Of a stretch of 35,805 nucleotides of DNA, positions 1 to 8,461 are shown in pieces (the first letter of the stretch is position 1; each line of letters opens with the position of its first letter). The DNA comes from an uncultured Clostridia bacterium. Its GTDB lineage: Bacteria; Bacillota; Clostridia; Christensenellales; Borkfalkiaceae. The notes beneath the pieces are model-generated. The model did not search any database, was not told the DNA's origin, and was given only the letters and a program-made list of their open reading frames with translations. The DNA lies in NCBI GenBank assembly GCA_904501815.1, contig CAJGCN010000002.1, forward strand, positions 1 through 35,805, read 5' to 3'. The position numbers were made by a program, and so were the translations under genes.

Positions 1-90
1 CCATATAAAAACGCATTTGTCCATACCCTTTTGAAAAATTTTTCTCTTTTTTCGCAAATTTCTTCATTTTTGACAATTTGACCCTACTTT

Positions 91-123
91 TTTTGTGCAA
101 TTTTATAGTCTTTTTGCACAAAA
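91..123. repeat. 10-bp inverted repeat in left-end intergenic region
   Basis: TTTTGTGCAA at 91-100 is mirrored by TTGCACAAAA at 114-123, with a 13-nt AT-rich spacer. It lies in a gene-free stretch (1-177) left of the HAD gene terminator. It could be a weak hairpin or a repressor operator for a gene off the left edge. Nothing else can be supported in 1-177 apart from the HAD terminator. Confidence 0.35.
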
Positions 124-145
124 CCGTCCCGTTTAATTTTTCAGC

Positions 146-173
146 CAAAAAATAAGGAGCGGTTTTCCGCCCC
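146..173 (-). terminator. Intrinsic terminator of the HAD gene
   Basis: Read leftwards, GGGGCGG (173-167), loop AAAA, then CCGCTCC (162-156) form a 7-bp stem with one G-T wobble. TTATTTTTT follows. It starts five bases after the HAD stop codon. Confidence 0.75.
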
Positions 174-177
174 GTCG

Positions 178-834
178 TTAGTTTTCTGCCAGTAAGAAAT
201 CCGTCAATTCCTGAAAATTTTCAAATAGGTAATCCGCGCCCGCCCGTTCGAGTTCGCTTTCTAACGCATAGCCCGTTTTCAGCCCAGCAACGGCAATCCC
301 GCATTCTTTCGCGCCGAACACGTCGTGTTCTCTATCCCCCACCATCAAGCAAGAAGAAGGCTCTGCGTTCAGCCGTCGGACGGCTTCTTGAATAACGGAA
401 GCTTTGGTGGGAAAACTCCCGTCTAATCCGCACCCGACTTGCACGGAAAGATAGGGCGCAAAGCCGAATTTTTCGGTTATTTTGTCCGAAAACTTTTGCG
501 GTTTCGACGTTGCAAGCGCAAGAGTGTACCCCGCCGCGCGCAATTTTTGCAAACTTTCGAGCGCACCTGGCATAGGCTCGTTCATTTCCCAACCGCTCAC
601 GCCGTAGCGTTTTCTATAAATTTCCGTTGCTTTTTTGGCATCTTCGTCCGTCATTTGAAACAGGATTTGAAAAGACTTAGTAATCGGCGGACCTATCCAT
701 TTTCTCATCACGTCTTGGCTTGCGGGTGGATACCCCATTTCACGAAGGGTATGGGTTAAGCAATCGAAAATGCCCGAATGGGAAAGGGTTAGCGTACCGT
801 CTAAATCAAACAAAATATACCGATAAGCTCTCAT
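178..834 (-). CDS. HAD-family hydrolase, phosphoglycolate phosphatase-like
   Basis: A 218-residue HAD subfamily IA phosphatase. Motif I is FDLDGTL with nucleophile Asp10 and acid/base Asp12. A helical cap follows at about residues 16-85 (including WIGPPI). Motif II is ATSKP near residue 110 and motif IV is MVGDREHDVFGAK near residue 165. The length and the cap match the Gph/PpaX-like group of small cytosolic phosphatases; the substrate (phosphoglycolate, pyrophosphate or a sugar phosphate) cannot be read from the sequence. It is followed by its own terminator. The half-TSUP gene lies 54 nt upstream on the same strand, so co-transcription is possible but the functions show no clear link. Confidence 0.88.
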   Translation of the reverse strand: MRAYRYILFDLDGTLTLSHSGIFDCLTHTLREMGYPPASQDVMRKWIGPPITKSFQILFQMTDEDAKKATEIYRKRYGVSGWEMNEPMPGALESLQKLRAAGYTLALATSKPQKFSDKITEKFGFAPYLSVQVGCGLDGSFPTKASVIQEAVRRLNAEPSSCLMVGDREHDVFGAKECGIAVAGLKTGYALESELERAGADYLFENFQELTDFLLAEN

Positions 835-888
835 AGCAAATATATCCTTTTTGGTTTTTAGCTATTATACCACTTTTCCCGTTATTTA

Positions 889-1260
889 TCAACCGTTTTG
901 CGTGGAAAAAGACTGATAAAAAGTAAGCGCAGACAATCCGATTAAGAACGCGCCGAACAATTTTCCCAACGTCCGCGCGGGCAACGCCGCCGCAAAAAAC
1001 GCCCCTGCCGCCCCGATTAAAAAAGCAGGCAGAATAATCCACCAAATTCCTTCGGTTTTCAGCAACCCGTTTTCCGAATGTATTTTCAGCGCCGGCGCGC
1101 TCATAGGCAAAAACGCAAACAAATTCGCCGACTGCGCAATCTTTTGCCCGACCCCGCCTACGAGCGTCAAAAGCGGTATCGTTACCGTCCCCCCGCCCAT
1201 ACCCATTCCAGCAGGCACACCGCCTAAAAACCCGAGTAGTAAATATAAATAAAACGACAT
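889..1260 (-). CDS. Half-size TauE/SafE (TSUP) permease, C-terminal partner
   Basis: 123 residues with four hydrophobic segments and the glycine-rich TSUP signature (GGVPAGMGMGGGTVTIPLL, residues 13-31), followed by a QSANLFAFLP segment. Classical TauE/SafE-type sulfite/sulfonate/anion exporters are about 250 residues and contain two such four-helix repeats; this protein is only one repeat. ATG at 1260 is chosen because AAGGAG lies 7 nt upstream and the conserved motif starts right after it; the reading frame is open far upstream but through a repeat, not protein. The companion half lies upstream at 1392-1760, so the two probably assemble into one transporter. The substrate is unknown. Confidence 0.8.
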   Translation of the reverse strand: MSFYLYLLLGFLGGVPAGMGMGGGTVTIPLLTLVGGVGQKIAQSANLFAFLPMSAPALKIHSENGLLKTEGIWWIILPAFLIGAAGAFFAAALPARTLGKLFGAFLIGLSALTFYQSFSTQNG

Positions 1261-1290
1261 ATCCACGCTCCTTATGTAGCCACGCCCCTT

Positions 1291-1398
1291 ACAAGGGTCA
1301 AGGGACGTTGTCCCTTTTAATGGGAAGTCCAGAAACTCAGTTTCTGTCGGGTGTGGGCAGAGCCGAGCGAAAGGAAGTGGAGCGCGGCAATCTAACGG
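1291..1398 (+). repeat. Interspersed palindromic repeat, copy R1 (shortened)
   Basis: Shares blocks with copies at 8462-8785, 15493-15775 and 18811-19061. The AAGGGACGTTGTCCCTTTT block is followed by GGAAGTCC, the palindrome CAGAAACTCAGTTTCTG, and the end block GTGGAGCGCGGCAATCTAAC. The middle of the element found in R2 is missing here. Its right end overlaps the stop codon of the upstream half-TSUP gene. Confidence 0.75.
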
Positions 1399-1760
1399 GC
1401 AAACAGCATCCATACGCCGGCAAAGAGTTGTAAAACCGCAAAAATCGGTCCAACGTATTTCACGGGAAGTTTGCCTAATAACCGCGCGCCTAAAAATCCC
1501 CCTACGCTTACGCCTATCGCCGTCGGAATAAGAACCGAAAAATCGTATAAGCCCTTGAAAACGTATAATAAAAACGAAAAAGCCGAAACGGGTAAAATCA
1601 CTAAAATCGCCGTTGCGTGCGCTTGCTTTTGCGTTAAGCCCGTACGCTCTAACAACGGCACGGCAAGCATGCCCCCGCCACCGCCGAATAGGCTGTTCGC
1701 CGCCCCGACCAGCGTTCCGCATAAAATACGGCGTGCGTTTTTCTTAAACGTTTGCGTCAT
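1392..1760 (-). CDS. Half-size TauE/SafE (TSUP) permease, N-terminal partner
   Basis: 122 residues with four predicted membrane segments. It has the TSUP repeat signature AANSLFGGGGGMLAVPLL (residues 20-37) followed by QAHATAILVILPVSA, which is the typical first half of a TauE/SafE protein. An AAAGGGG ribosome binding site precedes the ATG at 1760. The gene is transcribed before the second half (889-1260), separated from it by 131 nt that consist mostly of an interspersed repeat. Separate start signals on both halves argue for a true two-gene transporter rather than a recent split. The substrate is unknown; sulfur-containing anions are typical of the family. Confidence 0.82.
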   Translation of the reverse strand: MTQTFKKNARRILCGTLVGAANSLFGGGGGMLAVPLLERTGLTQKQAHATAILVILPVSAFSFLLYVFKGLYDFSVLIPTAIGVSVGGFLGARLLGKLPVKYVGPIFAVLQLFAGVWMLFAR

Positions 1761-1871
1761 AGTTTTTCCCCTTTACAACCCGTAATTTACCAAAAAAGCT
1801 TTGGATATCCGTATTTTGCGTAATTTTTTTTATTTTATAAAAATTTTTCTTCTAATTCTCACCGTAAACGC

Positions 1872-1900
1872 TTGCGTCAAATCGAATTTTATATTAAAAT
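1872..1900 (+). promoter_or_regulatory. Promoter candidate for the surface lipoprotein
   Basis: TTGCGT (1872-1877), 17-nt spacer, TAAAAT (1895-1900). It lies in the 236-nt divergent region 1761-1996 between the TSUP pair and the lipoprotein gene. Confidence 0.5.
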
Positions 1901-1929
1901 AGAAAGGTACAAGCGTATTCTCGCCGATT

Positions 1930-1959
1930 TTGGCTAAAATGCGTATACCGCCCTATACT
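1930..1959 (+). promoter_or_regulatory. Second promoter candidate for the surface lipoprotein
   Basis: TTGGCT (1930-1935), 18-nt spacer, TATACT (1954-1959). It would give a leader of about 30 nt before the ATG at 1997, which has a GAAGGTGG ribosome binding site. Confidence 0.45.
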
Positions 1960-1996
1960 TTAAGGGCAACGAAAACAATAAACCGAAGGTGGTTAA

Positions 1997-4900
1997 ATGG
2001 CAGAAAGTTTCAAAAACAGCAAACATAAAAAGCTCCTTGCTCTGTGTCTGAGCTTGATGATGGCTTCGTCGGCAATCGCAACGCTCGCGGCTTGCGGGTC
2101 GTCTTCTTCGTCTTCGTCCGATTCGTCGGATACGGAAACGGAAAGCACCGAAACGGTCGATAAAGATCCCGGCGTTTCCCCTATTTTAAACGCAAGCTTC
2201 CAATACAACAGCAAGAAAGCTACGAACTTGATTATTACCGACACGTCAGGCTGGTCGAAAACGACGAGCGGACAAACGTCGAAAGCCAAGAGCGGGATTA
2301 TCGACGTTTCCGACGAAAAGTGGAATAATCTTACGAAGTCTAAGCTCGACAAAGACCCTGCGGAATTGACCGTAGCCGAAGCGAAAGCGAACTGGTCGAA
2401 AATGTCCGCGTATGATAAGCTCAAATTCGCGGAAGCTTACGAAGACGAAACGGACGAAGATTTCGACGAGTTGGAGTTCTATAACGCCGATACCGACGCA
2501 TTCAATATCAGCGCAGTCGATATTCCCCTGTTCTCGAACTTGGGGTATAATCCCGGCACGCCCGATCAAGTCGGCTCGGAAAACTACGACCCTTACGTTT
2601 TGATGATCCACAATCAATACACCGACAATCGCGGTACGGCGCAAAAATTCACGTCGTCTTCGACGATTACTTTGCAACCTAACACGTATGCAAAACTTTC
2701 TGTTTGGGTAAAGACGAAGGACTTGGAAACGTCAGCTTACGGCGAAGCGCAACCTGCGGTAGACGTTGGCGCGTATATCGGTGTCAACCAAACGGTAGGC
2801 GGAAAAACGCTTGACCAAATGCAGGTTAAGAACATCAACACGAACGACTGGACGCAATATACCTTCTGGCTGGAAGGCTCGGCTTTTGCGGAAAGCACTT
2901 TCACGCTTACGCTCGGGCTTGGGCAAGGCACCGTCACTTCGGATATTTTCGAACACGTCAACGGCTACGCGTTCTTCGACGACGTAGAATGTGAAATCTT
3001 TACGAATAAAACGCAAATCCCTTCTATCGGCGCAGACGAATGGACGTATTTCGACGACGAAGCGGAAGACAAGCTCTTTGATGCGAAAAACGGTAAAAAG
3101 GCGTTCGGCGTATCCGTGAATAGCGAAACGGCAAACGGCTGGTCGGAAGGCGCGTTCCATACCACGCAGTTAAATATCGGCGTCACCGAAGAAGACGGGT
3201 ACGTTGCGGCGAACCCTACGGGTACGCAACAGCTCTACGGACAGTTGAACTTTGATACGACGAACGATATCGCGTCTTCTTTCTCGAACTTTGCGGCAAT
3301 CAAAGACGCGCCCTTAAAAAACGGCGCAAACGCAGTTTACCGCGATAAAGTCTACGCAAACTATTTCAAGGACAAAACGCTGTTTAGCGACAAGGCGACG
3401 ATTTTGTTAATGAGCGCAGACGGCGCGACGTATACGGCGAAGATGACGGGCTTTACGCTTGACGCTGGCAAGAAAACGGCTATTTCGTTCTTCGTGAAGA
3501 CGGCGGATATGGAAGGGTTTACGGGCGCAGGCGCAAAGCTTTTGGATAAAGACGGCGAAACGCTTGCTGAACTCACTTCTATCGACACCACGACGATTGC
3601 GGCAGTTGATATCAACGACGAAAACAAGGATATCTACGACGGCTGGCAGGAATGTGTGTTCTATATCGAAAACAAATCCGACGAGCAAAAAGAATTCTCC
3701 TTATCGCTTACGTTCGGTTTGACGACGGTAAAAGCCACGAATAAAAAGGATTATCATTCGGGCTTTGCGGCGTTCACGAATTTCCGTTCCATCTCCCTTA
3801 CCGACGGCGAATATGAATGTGCGAGCGCAGGTACGTACGCGAAAACGGTTTCTTTTGCCGACGACGAAGAAGAAACTTCCACCGACCGTTTCGACGAATC
3901 GGCGTATATCCCCACCAACGAGATTGAAAGAAATATCGCAAACGCGAAAAATTATCTCGGCGTGGTTGGAAACAGCGGATACGTTTTCAAAGACGGCAAA
4001 GATAACACGGTCAACTCCAACGCAAACGCGGGGTTAATCAATAAAGAATATATCAAAAATTATATCGAAGAAGCGAAAGCGGATACTTCCGGCGACTACT
4101 GGTTGAACAAAACGGGACTTTACGACCCCGCTAAGTCCGACGAAGAAAACGCAACCGCTATCGAAGAAAAGCTGTTCGGCAAAACGCAAGGCTTACAAAT
4201 TGCGGCAACCCAACCCCTTTATATTTATAATGAAAAGGCAAACGCTTCCTACGGCTTTATCGGAAGCCAAACGCAAACCCTTGCGGCGAACTCCCCTACG
4301 GCGGTTTCCGTACGCGTTAGAGTTAGCGAAGGCGCGGTTGCAACCGTGTATCTCGTGGATATGAGCGAAAGCGACGATAAGTCGGTGATGTCGATTGCCC
4401 GCCGAGCATCCTTCTGGTACGACGACAACGGCAACGTCTGCGTAGAAGACCCTAAGGAAAATAAGAAAAAATCAAATATTGCGTTTAAGCTTCAATCCAA
4501 CGGGCTTTACAAGGTTAACGCTGAATGGTCAGGCGCGCAAGAGCTGATTACGGCGAACGGTAAAGATGCGTATTACGCAAACCTTTCCGCTTACGCTAAG
4601 CAAGACGAAGAACAAAACTTACTCGTAGAAAAAGGCGGAGTATCTTACGACTACAACGCAAAATGGATTAACGACGGCAACGACGGTATTGCGTTCTATT
4701 TCAACAAGGCGGACGGTGCGTACTACGCAACGAGCAGACTGAAAAAAGCGGATAAAGTCAACCAACTTCCCCTTTCGATTGCCCGCTATCAAGCGGAAAG
4801 CGCGAAAGAACTGAAAGTGGAAATCAAAGGCGACGCGACGAGCGCAAGCGTTTGGCAGACGATTACTTTCTACGTGCAAACGGGTGAAAACGCTAAGAAC

Positions 4901-5527
4901 TACCGTTTAGAAGTTTGGAGCGGAAACCGTGAAGGCACGGCGACGGTTGCGGCGAACTCCTACGTGCTTTTCGATTCCGACAATCCCGGTACGTTTGAAT
5001 CTTTCGACGACTTGATTGCCGATAGAGAAGATAGCGCGACGGAGCTTGTAAAAGACGGATATTCCTTCTACGACTCCCCGAAATTCCTTCGCTACGACGA
5101 AACGCAAGACGATAACGGCGTAGGCAATTCCTACAAGAACTATACGACGGGCGCGTATAATAAAGAAGGCGTGGCGTATTTGAGCTATTCTAAGGGCGGC
5201 GAACACGAAGTATACGTGAACTACTCGCTTTCGGAAACGACGATTCCTACCGACACCGAAACGGACAAAGAAGAAACCCCCGAAGAAGAAACGACGACGG
5301 CTACGGGCGCAAACACCTTCTTGTTAATCAGCTCCCTTGCGGTGGCAGGCGTACTCGTTTTAGCGGTAGTGAGCTTAATCGTACGGAAAGTTATCTTGAA
5401 AAAGCGCGGTCATACCATTCGCGTAAAGCGCGAAAAGAAACCCGCTCCGAAAAAGGAAAAACCCGTAAAAGCAAAGAAAGTGAAAACGGAAGAACCTAAA
5501 TCGGAAAACGACCCGTATAACGACTAA
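1997..5527 (+). CDS. Giant surface lipoprotein with repeated beta-sandwich-like modules and C-terminal membrane anchor
   Basis: 1176 residues; no named family recognised. A basic N-terminus and hydrophobic stretch end in a lipobox (LAAC, lipidated Cys33), followed by a Ser/Asp/Glu/Thr-rich linker to about residue 55. At least three regions share a carbohydrate-binding-like pattern: a strand of the type SVWVKT or SFFVKT, then a W-x-x-x-x-F strand, then a strand ending in YAFFDD or AAFTNF. They lie at about 225-335, 490-600 and 765-995; the third has a long insertion. After an acidic Thr/Glu stretch comes a membrane helix (about 1106-1129) and a 47-residue Lys-rich tail that would be cytoplasmic. 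Having both a lipid anchor and a terminal helix is unusual. It converges on L-fucose isomerase across a shared terminator. Glycan binding is inferred from fold-like patterns only. Confidence 0.8.
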   Translation: MAESFKNSKHKKLLALCLSLMMASSAIATLAACGSSSSSSSDSSDTETESTETVDKDPGVSPILNASFQYNSKKATNLIITDTSGWSKTTSGQTSKAKSGIIDVSDEKWNNLTKSKLDKDPAELTVAEAKANWSKMSAYDKLKFAEAYEDETDEDFDELEFYNADTDAFNISAVDIPLFSNLGYNPGTPDQVGSENYDPYVLMIHNQYTDNRGTAQKFTSSSTITLQPNTYAKLSVWVKTKDLETSAYGEAQPAVDVGAYIGVNQTVGGKTLDQMQVKNINTNDWTQYTFWLEGSAFAESTFTLTLGLGQGTVTSDIFEHVNGYAFFDDVECEIFTNKTQIPSIGADEWTYFDDEAEDKLFDAKNGKKAFGVSVNSETANGWSEGAFHTTQLNIGVTEEDGYVAANPTGTQQLYGQLNFDTTNDIASSFSNFAAIKDAPLKNGANAVYRDKVYANYFKDKTLFSDKATILLMSADGATYTAKMTGFTLDAGKKTAISFFVKTADMEGFTGAGAKLLDKDGETLAELTSIDTTTIAAVDINDENKDIYDGWQECVFYIENKSDEQKEFSLSLTFGLTTVKATNKKDYHSGFAAFTNFRSISLTDGEYECASAGTYAKTVSFADDEEETSTDRFDESAYIPTNEIERNIANAKNYLGVVGNSGYVFKDGKDNTVNSNANAGLINKEYIKNYIEEAKADTSGDYWLNKTGLYDPAKSDEENATAIEEKLFGKTQGLQIAATQPLYIYNEKANASYGFIGSQTQTLAANSPTAVSVRVRVSEGAVATVYLVDMSESDDKSVMSIARRASFWYDDNGNVCVEDPKENKKKSNIAFKLQSNGLYKVNAEWSGAQELITANGKDAYYANLSAYAKQDEEQNLLVEKGGVSYDYNAKWINDGNDGIAFYFNKADGAYYATSRLKKADKVNQLPLSIARYQAESAKELKVEIKGDATSASVWQTITFYVQTGENAKNYRLEVWSGNREGTATVAANSYVLFDSDNPGTFESFDDLIADREDSATELVKDGYSFYDSPKFLRYDETQDDNGVGNSYKNYTTGAYNKEGVAYLSYSKGGEHEVYVNYSLSETTIPTDTETDKEETPEEETTTATGANTFLLISSLAVAGVLVLAVVSLIVRKVILKKRGHTIRVKREKKPAPKKEKPVKAKKVKTEEPKSENDPYND

Positions 5528-5540
5528 TTAACCAAACGAT

Positions 5541-5577
5541 AAAACCGACGAGAGAATTTCTCGTCGGTTTTCTTTTT
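5541..5577. terminator. Bidirectional terminator between lipoprotein and fucI
   Basis: AAAACCGACGAGA (5541-5553) pairs with TCTCGTCGGTTTT (5559-5571), a 13-bp stem that begins and ends with A/T runs, followed by CTTTTT. It can serve both convergent genes. Confidence 0.88.
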
Positions 5578-5591
5578 GCCGTTAAGTAGTT

Positions 5592-7394
5592 TTATTTGAT
5601 ATTCTTATACATAGGTCCATAAGCTTGGCAAGCTCTGTAATCCTGTCCTTCTTTGTCCATACCGAACGCATTCCAGCTTGCAGGACGGTAGATATCCTTT
5701 TCGTCTACGTTGTGCATACATACGGGAATACGAAGCATTGAACACATTGTAATCAAATCCGCGCCGATATGCCCGTAGGAAATCGCGCCGTGATTTGCGC
5801 CCCAGTTATTCATTACGTCGTACGCCGTCTTAAACGCGCCTTTGCCCGTGCAACGGGGAGCAAACCAAGTGCAAGGCCACGTGTAGTCCGTTCTCTTCCA
5901 AAGCTTATCCGTGACGTCGTCGGGGATAGATACCGTCCAACCTTCGGCAATTTGCATCACAGGACCAAGCCCTTTTACCATATTCAGTCTTATCATAGTG
6001 CAGGGCATTTCCGCTCTCGTCACGAAGCGCGAAGAATACCCGCCACCGCGAAAATATCCTAAATCGGCGTACGGCCAAGTCGTCGCTTTCATGCACGCGT
6101 CAATATCCTTGTCCGTCATTTCCCACCATTTCTTCATCACGGCGTTGCCTTTTTCGTCCTTGACTTCCCCGCACGCATCCACGCACGCCGCGCCCGAGTT
6201 AATAAGATGAATAAACCCGTCCGCTTCTTTGGCTTTTCCGTCGATTTCGTAGCCCGTCACGCGCTTGATAGCGTCGCCCGACCAATACGTTCTCACGTCT
6301 GCAAAAATTTGCGCTCTGCCTGTTAAGAGTTTCATAAACAGCATACATACGCCGTTTAAGCTATCGTTTTCCGTAGCCAAAATATACGGTTCTCTCGCGC
6401 CGTTCCAGTCGAACGTGGAGTTTAAGATACTTTCGGGGAAATCGCAGTTGGGATAGAAGTCCGTCCATTGCCGTTGTCCTTGAAAACCTGCCGCAATCGC
6501 GTTGTGCCCGACCATTTCTTCTTCCGCGCCTTTGGGAAGGTTGGGATTGCCGTTCATCAAATCCTTGATAATACAAGCCATTTTTGCGGTAAATTCCCAG
6601 TCTTTCGCTTTTTCTTCCGCCGTGCGTTGGAGATTTTCGGGGTTTTTATCGAAGTCTGCGTTGCATTTTTCTTTCACCCACGCAAGCGCTTTTTGGTATT
6701 CCTTTTCGTCATAAATGCCTTCCGTCATTCGGCGGATAATTTCTACTTCGTCTACGCTTTCCACCCGCATACCGAGATATTCTTCGAACATATTCACGTC
6801 TACGATCGAACCTGCGATCCCCATACAAATCGAACCGATTTGCAAATAGGATTTTCCACGCATCGTCGCAACCGCTACTGCCGCGCGGGAAAACCGCAAG
6901 AGCTTTTCCGCTACGTCGCAAGGGATAGACGTATCGTCTAAATCCTGCACGTCGTGTCCGTAAATGCCGAACGCAGGCAAACCTTTTTGCGCGTGCCCTG
7001 CAAGTACCGCCGCAAGATACACCGCGCCCGGTCTTTCCGTGCCGTTAAAGCCCCAAACCGCTTTAATCGTCATAGGGTCCATATCCATCGTTTCCGAGCC
7101 GTAGCACCAGCAAGGCGTGACGGTAATCGTAATATCCACCCCTTCTTTTTTGAACTTGTCCGCGCACGCAGCCGCTTCCGCAACCCGACCGATAGTCGTG
7201 TCCGCGATTACCACTTTCACGGGCTCACCGTTCGAATAGAACACGTTTTCTTGAATGAGCTTTTGCGCGCTCTTCGCCATGTTCATCGTTTGCACTTCCA
7301 AGCTTTCGCGCACTTTTAAAGGTCCGCGTCTGCCGTCAATCGTCGGTCTGATCCCGATTACGGGATAGCTTCCGATCAGTCTACTTTTTGCCAT
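5592..7394 (-). CDS. fucI: L-fucose isomerase
   Basis: 600 residues, full family length. It catalyses L-fucose to L-fuculose (family members also act on D-arabinose), the first step of L-fucose breakdown in the cytosol. The match is unmistakable along its whole length: GIRPTIDGRRGPLKVRES, QTMNMAK, TPCWCYGSETMDMDP, FNGTERPGAVYLAA, IYGHDVQD, AAGFQGQRQWTD and WGANHG. Metal ligands known from the E. coli enzyme map to Glu342 (ATEND) and Asp366 (FADVR), plus the His of the ANHG region near the C-terminus. AAAAAAGGAGAAA precedes the ATG. The rest of the pathway (kinase, aldolase, transporter) is not in this window. The AraC gene read divergently next to it is the likely local regulator. Confidence 0.96.
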   Translation of the reverse strand: MAKSRLIGSYPVIGIRPTIDGRRGPLKVRESLEVQTMNMAKSAQKLIQENVFYSNGEPVKVVIADTTIGRVAEAAACADKFKKEGVDITITVTPCWCYGSETMDMDPMTIKAVWGFNGTERPGAVYLAAVLAGHAQKGLPAFGIYGHDVQDLDDTSIPCDVAEKLLRFSRAAVAVATMRGKSYLQIGSICMGIAGSIVDVNMFEEYLGMRVESVDEVEIIRRMTEGIYDEKEYQKALAWVKEKCNADFDKNPENLQRTAEEKAKDWEFTAKMACIIKDLMNGNPNLPKGAEEEMVGHNAIAAGFQGQRQWTDFYPNCDFPESILNSTFDWNGAREPYILATENDSLNGVCMLFMKLLTGRAQIFADVRTYWSGDAIKRVTGYEIDGKAKEADGFIHLINSGAACVDACGEVKDEKGNAVMKKWWEMTDKDIDACMKATTWPYADLGYFRGGGYSSRFVTRAEMPCTMIRLNMVKGLGPVMQIAEGWTVSIPDDVTDKLWKRTDYTWPCTWFAPRCTGKGAFKTAYDVMNNWGANHGAISYGHIGADLITMCSMLRIPVCMHNVDEKDIYRPASWNAFGMDKEGQDYRACQAYGPMYKNIK

Positions 7395-7498
7395 AATTGT
7401 TTTCTCCTTTTTTTATTTTTTAGGCGACGTAGGGCGTTAAGAAAATTGCTTTCCTTTTTATTCTTTTCATACGCCTTAAAGAAGCCTATTTAAAATAC

Positions 7499-7541
7499 TT
7501 GCCTTTCATTGTAATTCATAGTATAATATAAAAAAAGGCAA
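7499..7541 (+). promoter_or_regulatory. araC promoter framed by an inverted repeat
   Basis: TTGCCT (7499-7504), 17-nt spacer, TATAAT (7522-7527) points to the AraC gene. TTGCCTTT (7499-7506) and AAAGGCAA (7534-7541) form an 8-bp inverted repeat that brackets the promoter and overlaps its -35 box, so it may be an operator. I found no convincing promoter for fucI in the same 183-nt gap (7395-7577). Confidence 0.55.
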
Positions 7542-7577
7542 AAATCAATAAAGAAAATCGGCAAATAGGTTAGGATT

Positions 7578-8429
7578 ATGCGCAACATTACAAACGCCCC
7601 TGAAACGAAAACACAAGACTTAACGGTTTTATACCCCGACCACGAAGATGCAGTACGGCTCATTCACGACGGGAGTTTCCCTATCGAAAATATTCTTATC
7701 GGGATTACGCACCCGTATTCGTCCTATCGCGTAAGTCGGGTGGCAACGAATAAATACTACGTTTTTGAACATATTTTAGAAGGCAAAGGGGAAATTTACA
7801 TAAACGGAAAATGGTATACTTTATCGCAAGGGGACACTTTTCTTATCAACAAGCGGGACTCCCACCATTACCATTCCAACAAAACCGACCCGCTCAAAAA
7901 AATTTGGATTAGCTTTGCTTCCGATTACGTTGATAAAATGCTTGAAGCTTATCAAATTTCGACGGGGGTATACCAAGCGGACACGAAAAACGACTTTTTA
8001 ACGATTTTTAATCTCTCGACGAAAAACGTCCCCCCGCAAACCAAGTTTTTCGCGATAGCGGAGCATTTACATTCGATTATCACGAAGCTTGCTTCGTCGG
8101 TCGTTGCGCCTGCGAACGACGTCATTTCGGTCATCAAAAACGAGCTGGAAACGTCTATTTATTCAAAAACGACCCTTTCGGAGATTGCGAGCAAACTGTT
8201 TATGTCTAAATGCAATCTCATTCGCCTGTTCAAAAAAGAAACGGGCGACACGCCCTATCAATTTCTCTTAACGAAAAAATTAAAAATCGCGCAAACACTT
8301 TTGAAAACGACGACTATGAGCGTTAAGAATATTTCCGATTTACTCTGCTTTTCCGACGAGCATTATTTTTCTTTTCTGTTCAAATCCAAAACGGGTCAAA
8401 CCCCGTCCCAATGCCGACTTACGCCTTAA
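7578..8429 (+). CDS. AraC-family transcriptional regulator, probably of fucI
   Basis: 283 residues. The N-terminal half (about 45-120) is a cupin sensor domain with HILEGKGEIYINGKWYTLS, GDTFLI and HHYHSN. The C-terminal 100 residues hold the double helix-turn-helix of the AraC/XylS family: LSEIASKLFMSKCNLIRLFK, then GDTPYQFLLTKKLKIAQTLL and a final ISDLLCF...YFSFLFKSKTGQTPSQCR block. This layout is typical of sugar-responsive activators. The divergent arrangement with fucI suggests it senses L-fucose or a product and controls fucI; that is inference from position. The gene is followed by a repeat element and a terminator shared with the convergent methyltransferase gene. Confidence 0.9.
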   Translation: MRNITNAPETKTQDLTVLYPDHEDAVRLIHDGSFPIENILIGITHPYSSYRVSRVATNKYYVFEHILEGKGEIYINGKWYTLSQGDTFLINKRDSHHYHSNKTDPLKKIWISFASDYVDKMLEAYQISTGVYQADTKNDFLTIFNLSTKNVPPQTKFFAIAEHLHSIITKLASSVVAPANDVISVIKNELETSIYSKTTLSEIASKLFMSKCNLIRLFKKETGDTPYQFLLTKKLKIAQTLLKTTTMSVKNISDLLCFSDEHYFSFLFKSKTGQTPSQCRLTP

Positions 8430-8461
8430 AAAAACGAGCTACAAGGAAGTTTAAAATTCCC

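Noticed and set aside
889..1722. A 277-codon open frame covering both the C-terminal TSUP half and the region upstream
   Set aside because: Its first 150 codons run through the repeat and the other TSUP gene in a wrong frame and are rich in Arg/Cys/Phe with no family character. The real start is the ATG at 1260 with AAGGAG.
7395..7577. A clear promoter for fucI on the minus strand
   Set aside because: TATAAT-like A/T-rich hexamers exist but none has a -35 partner at 16-18 nt, so I did not call one.
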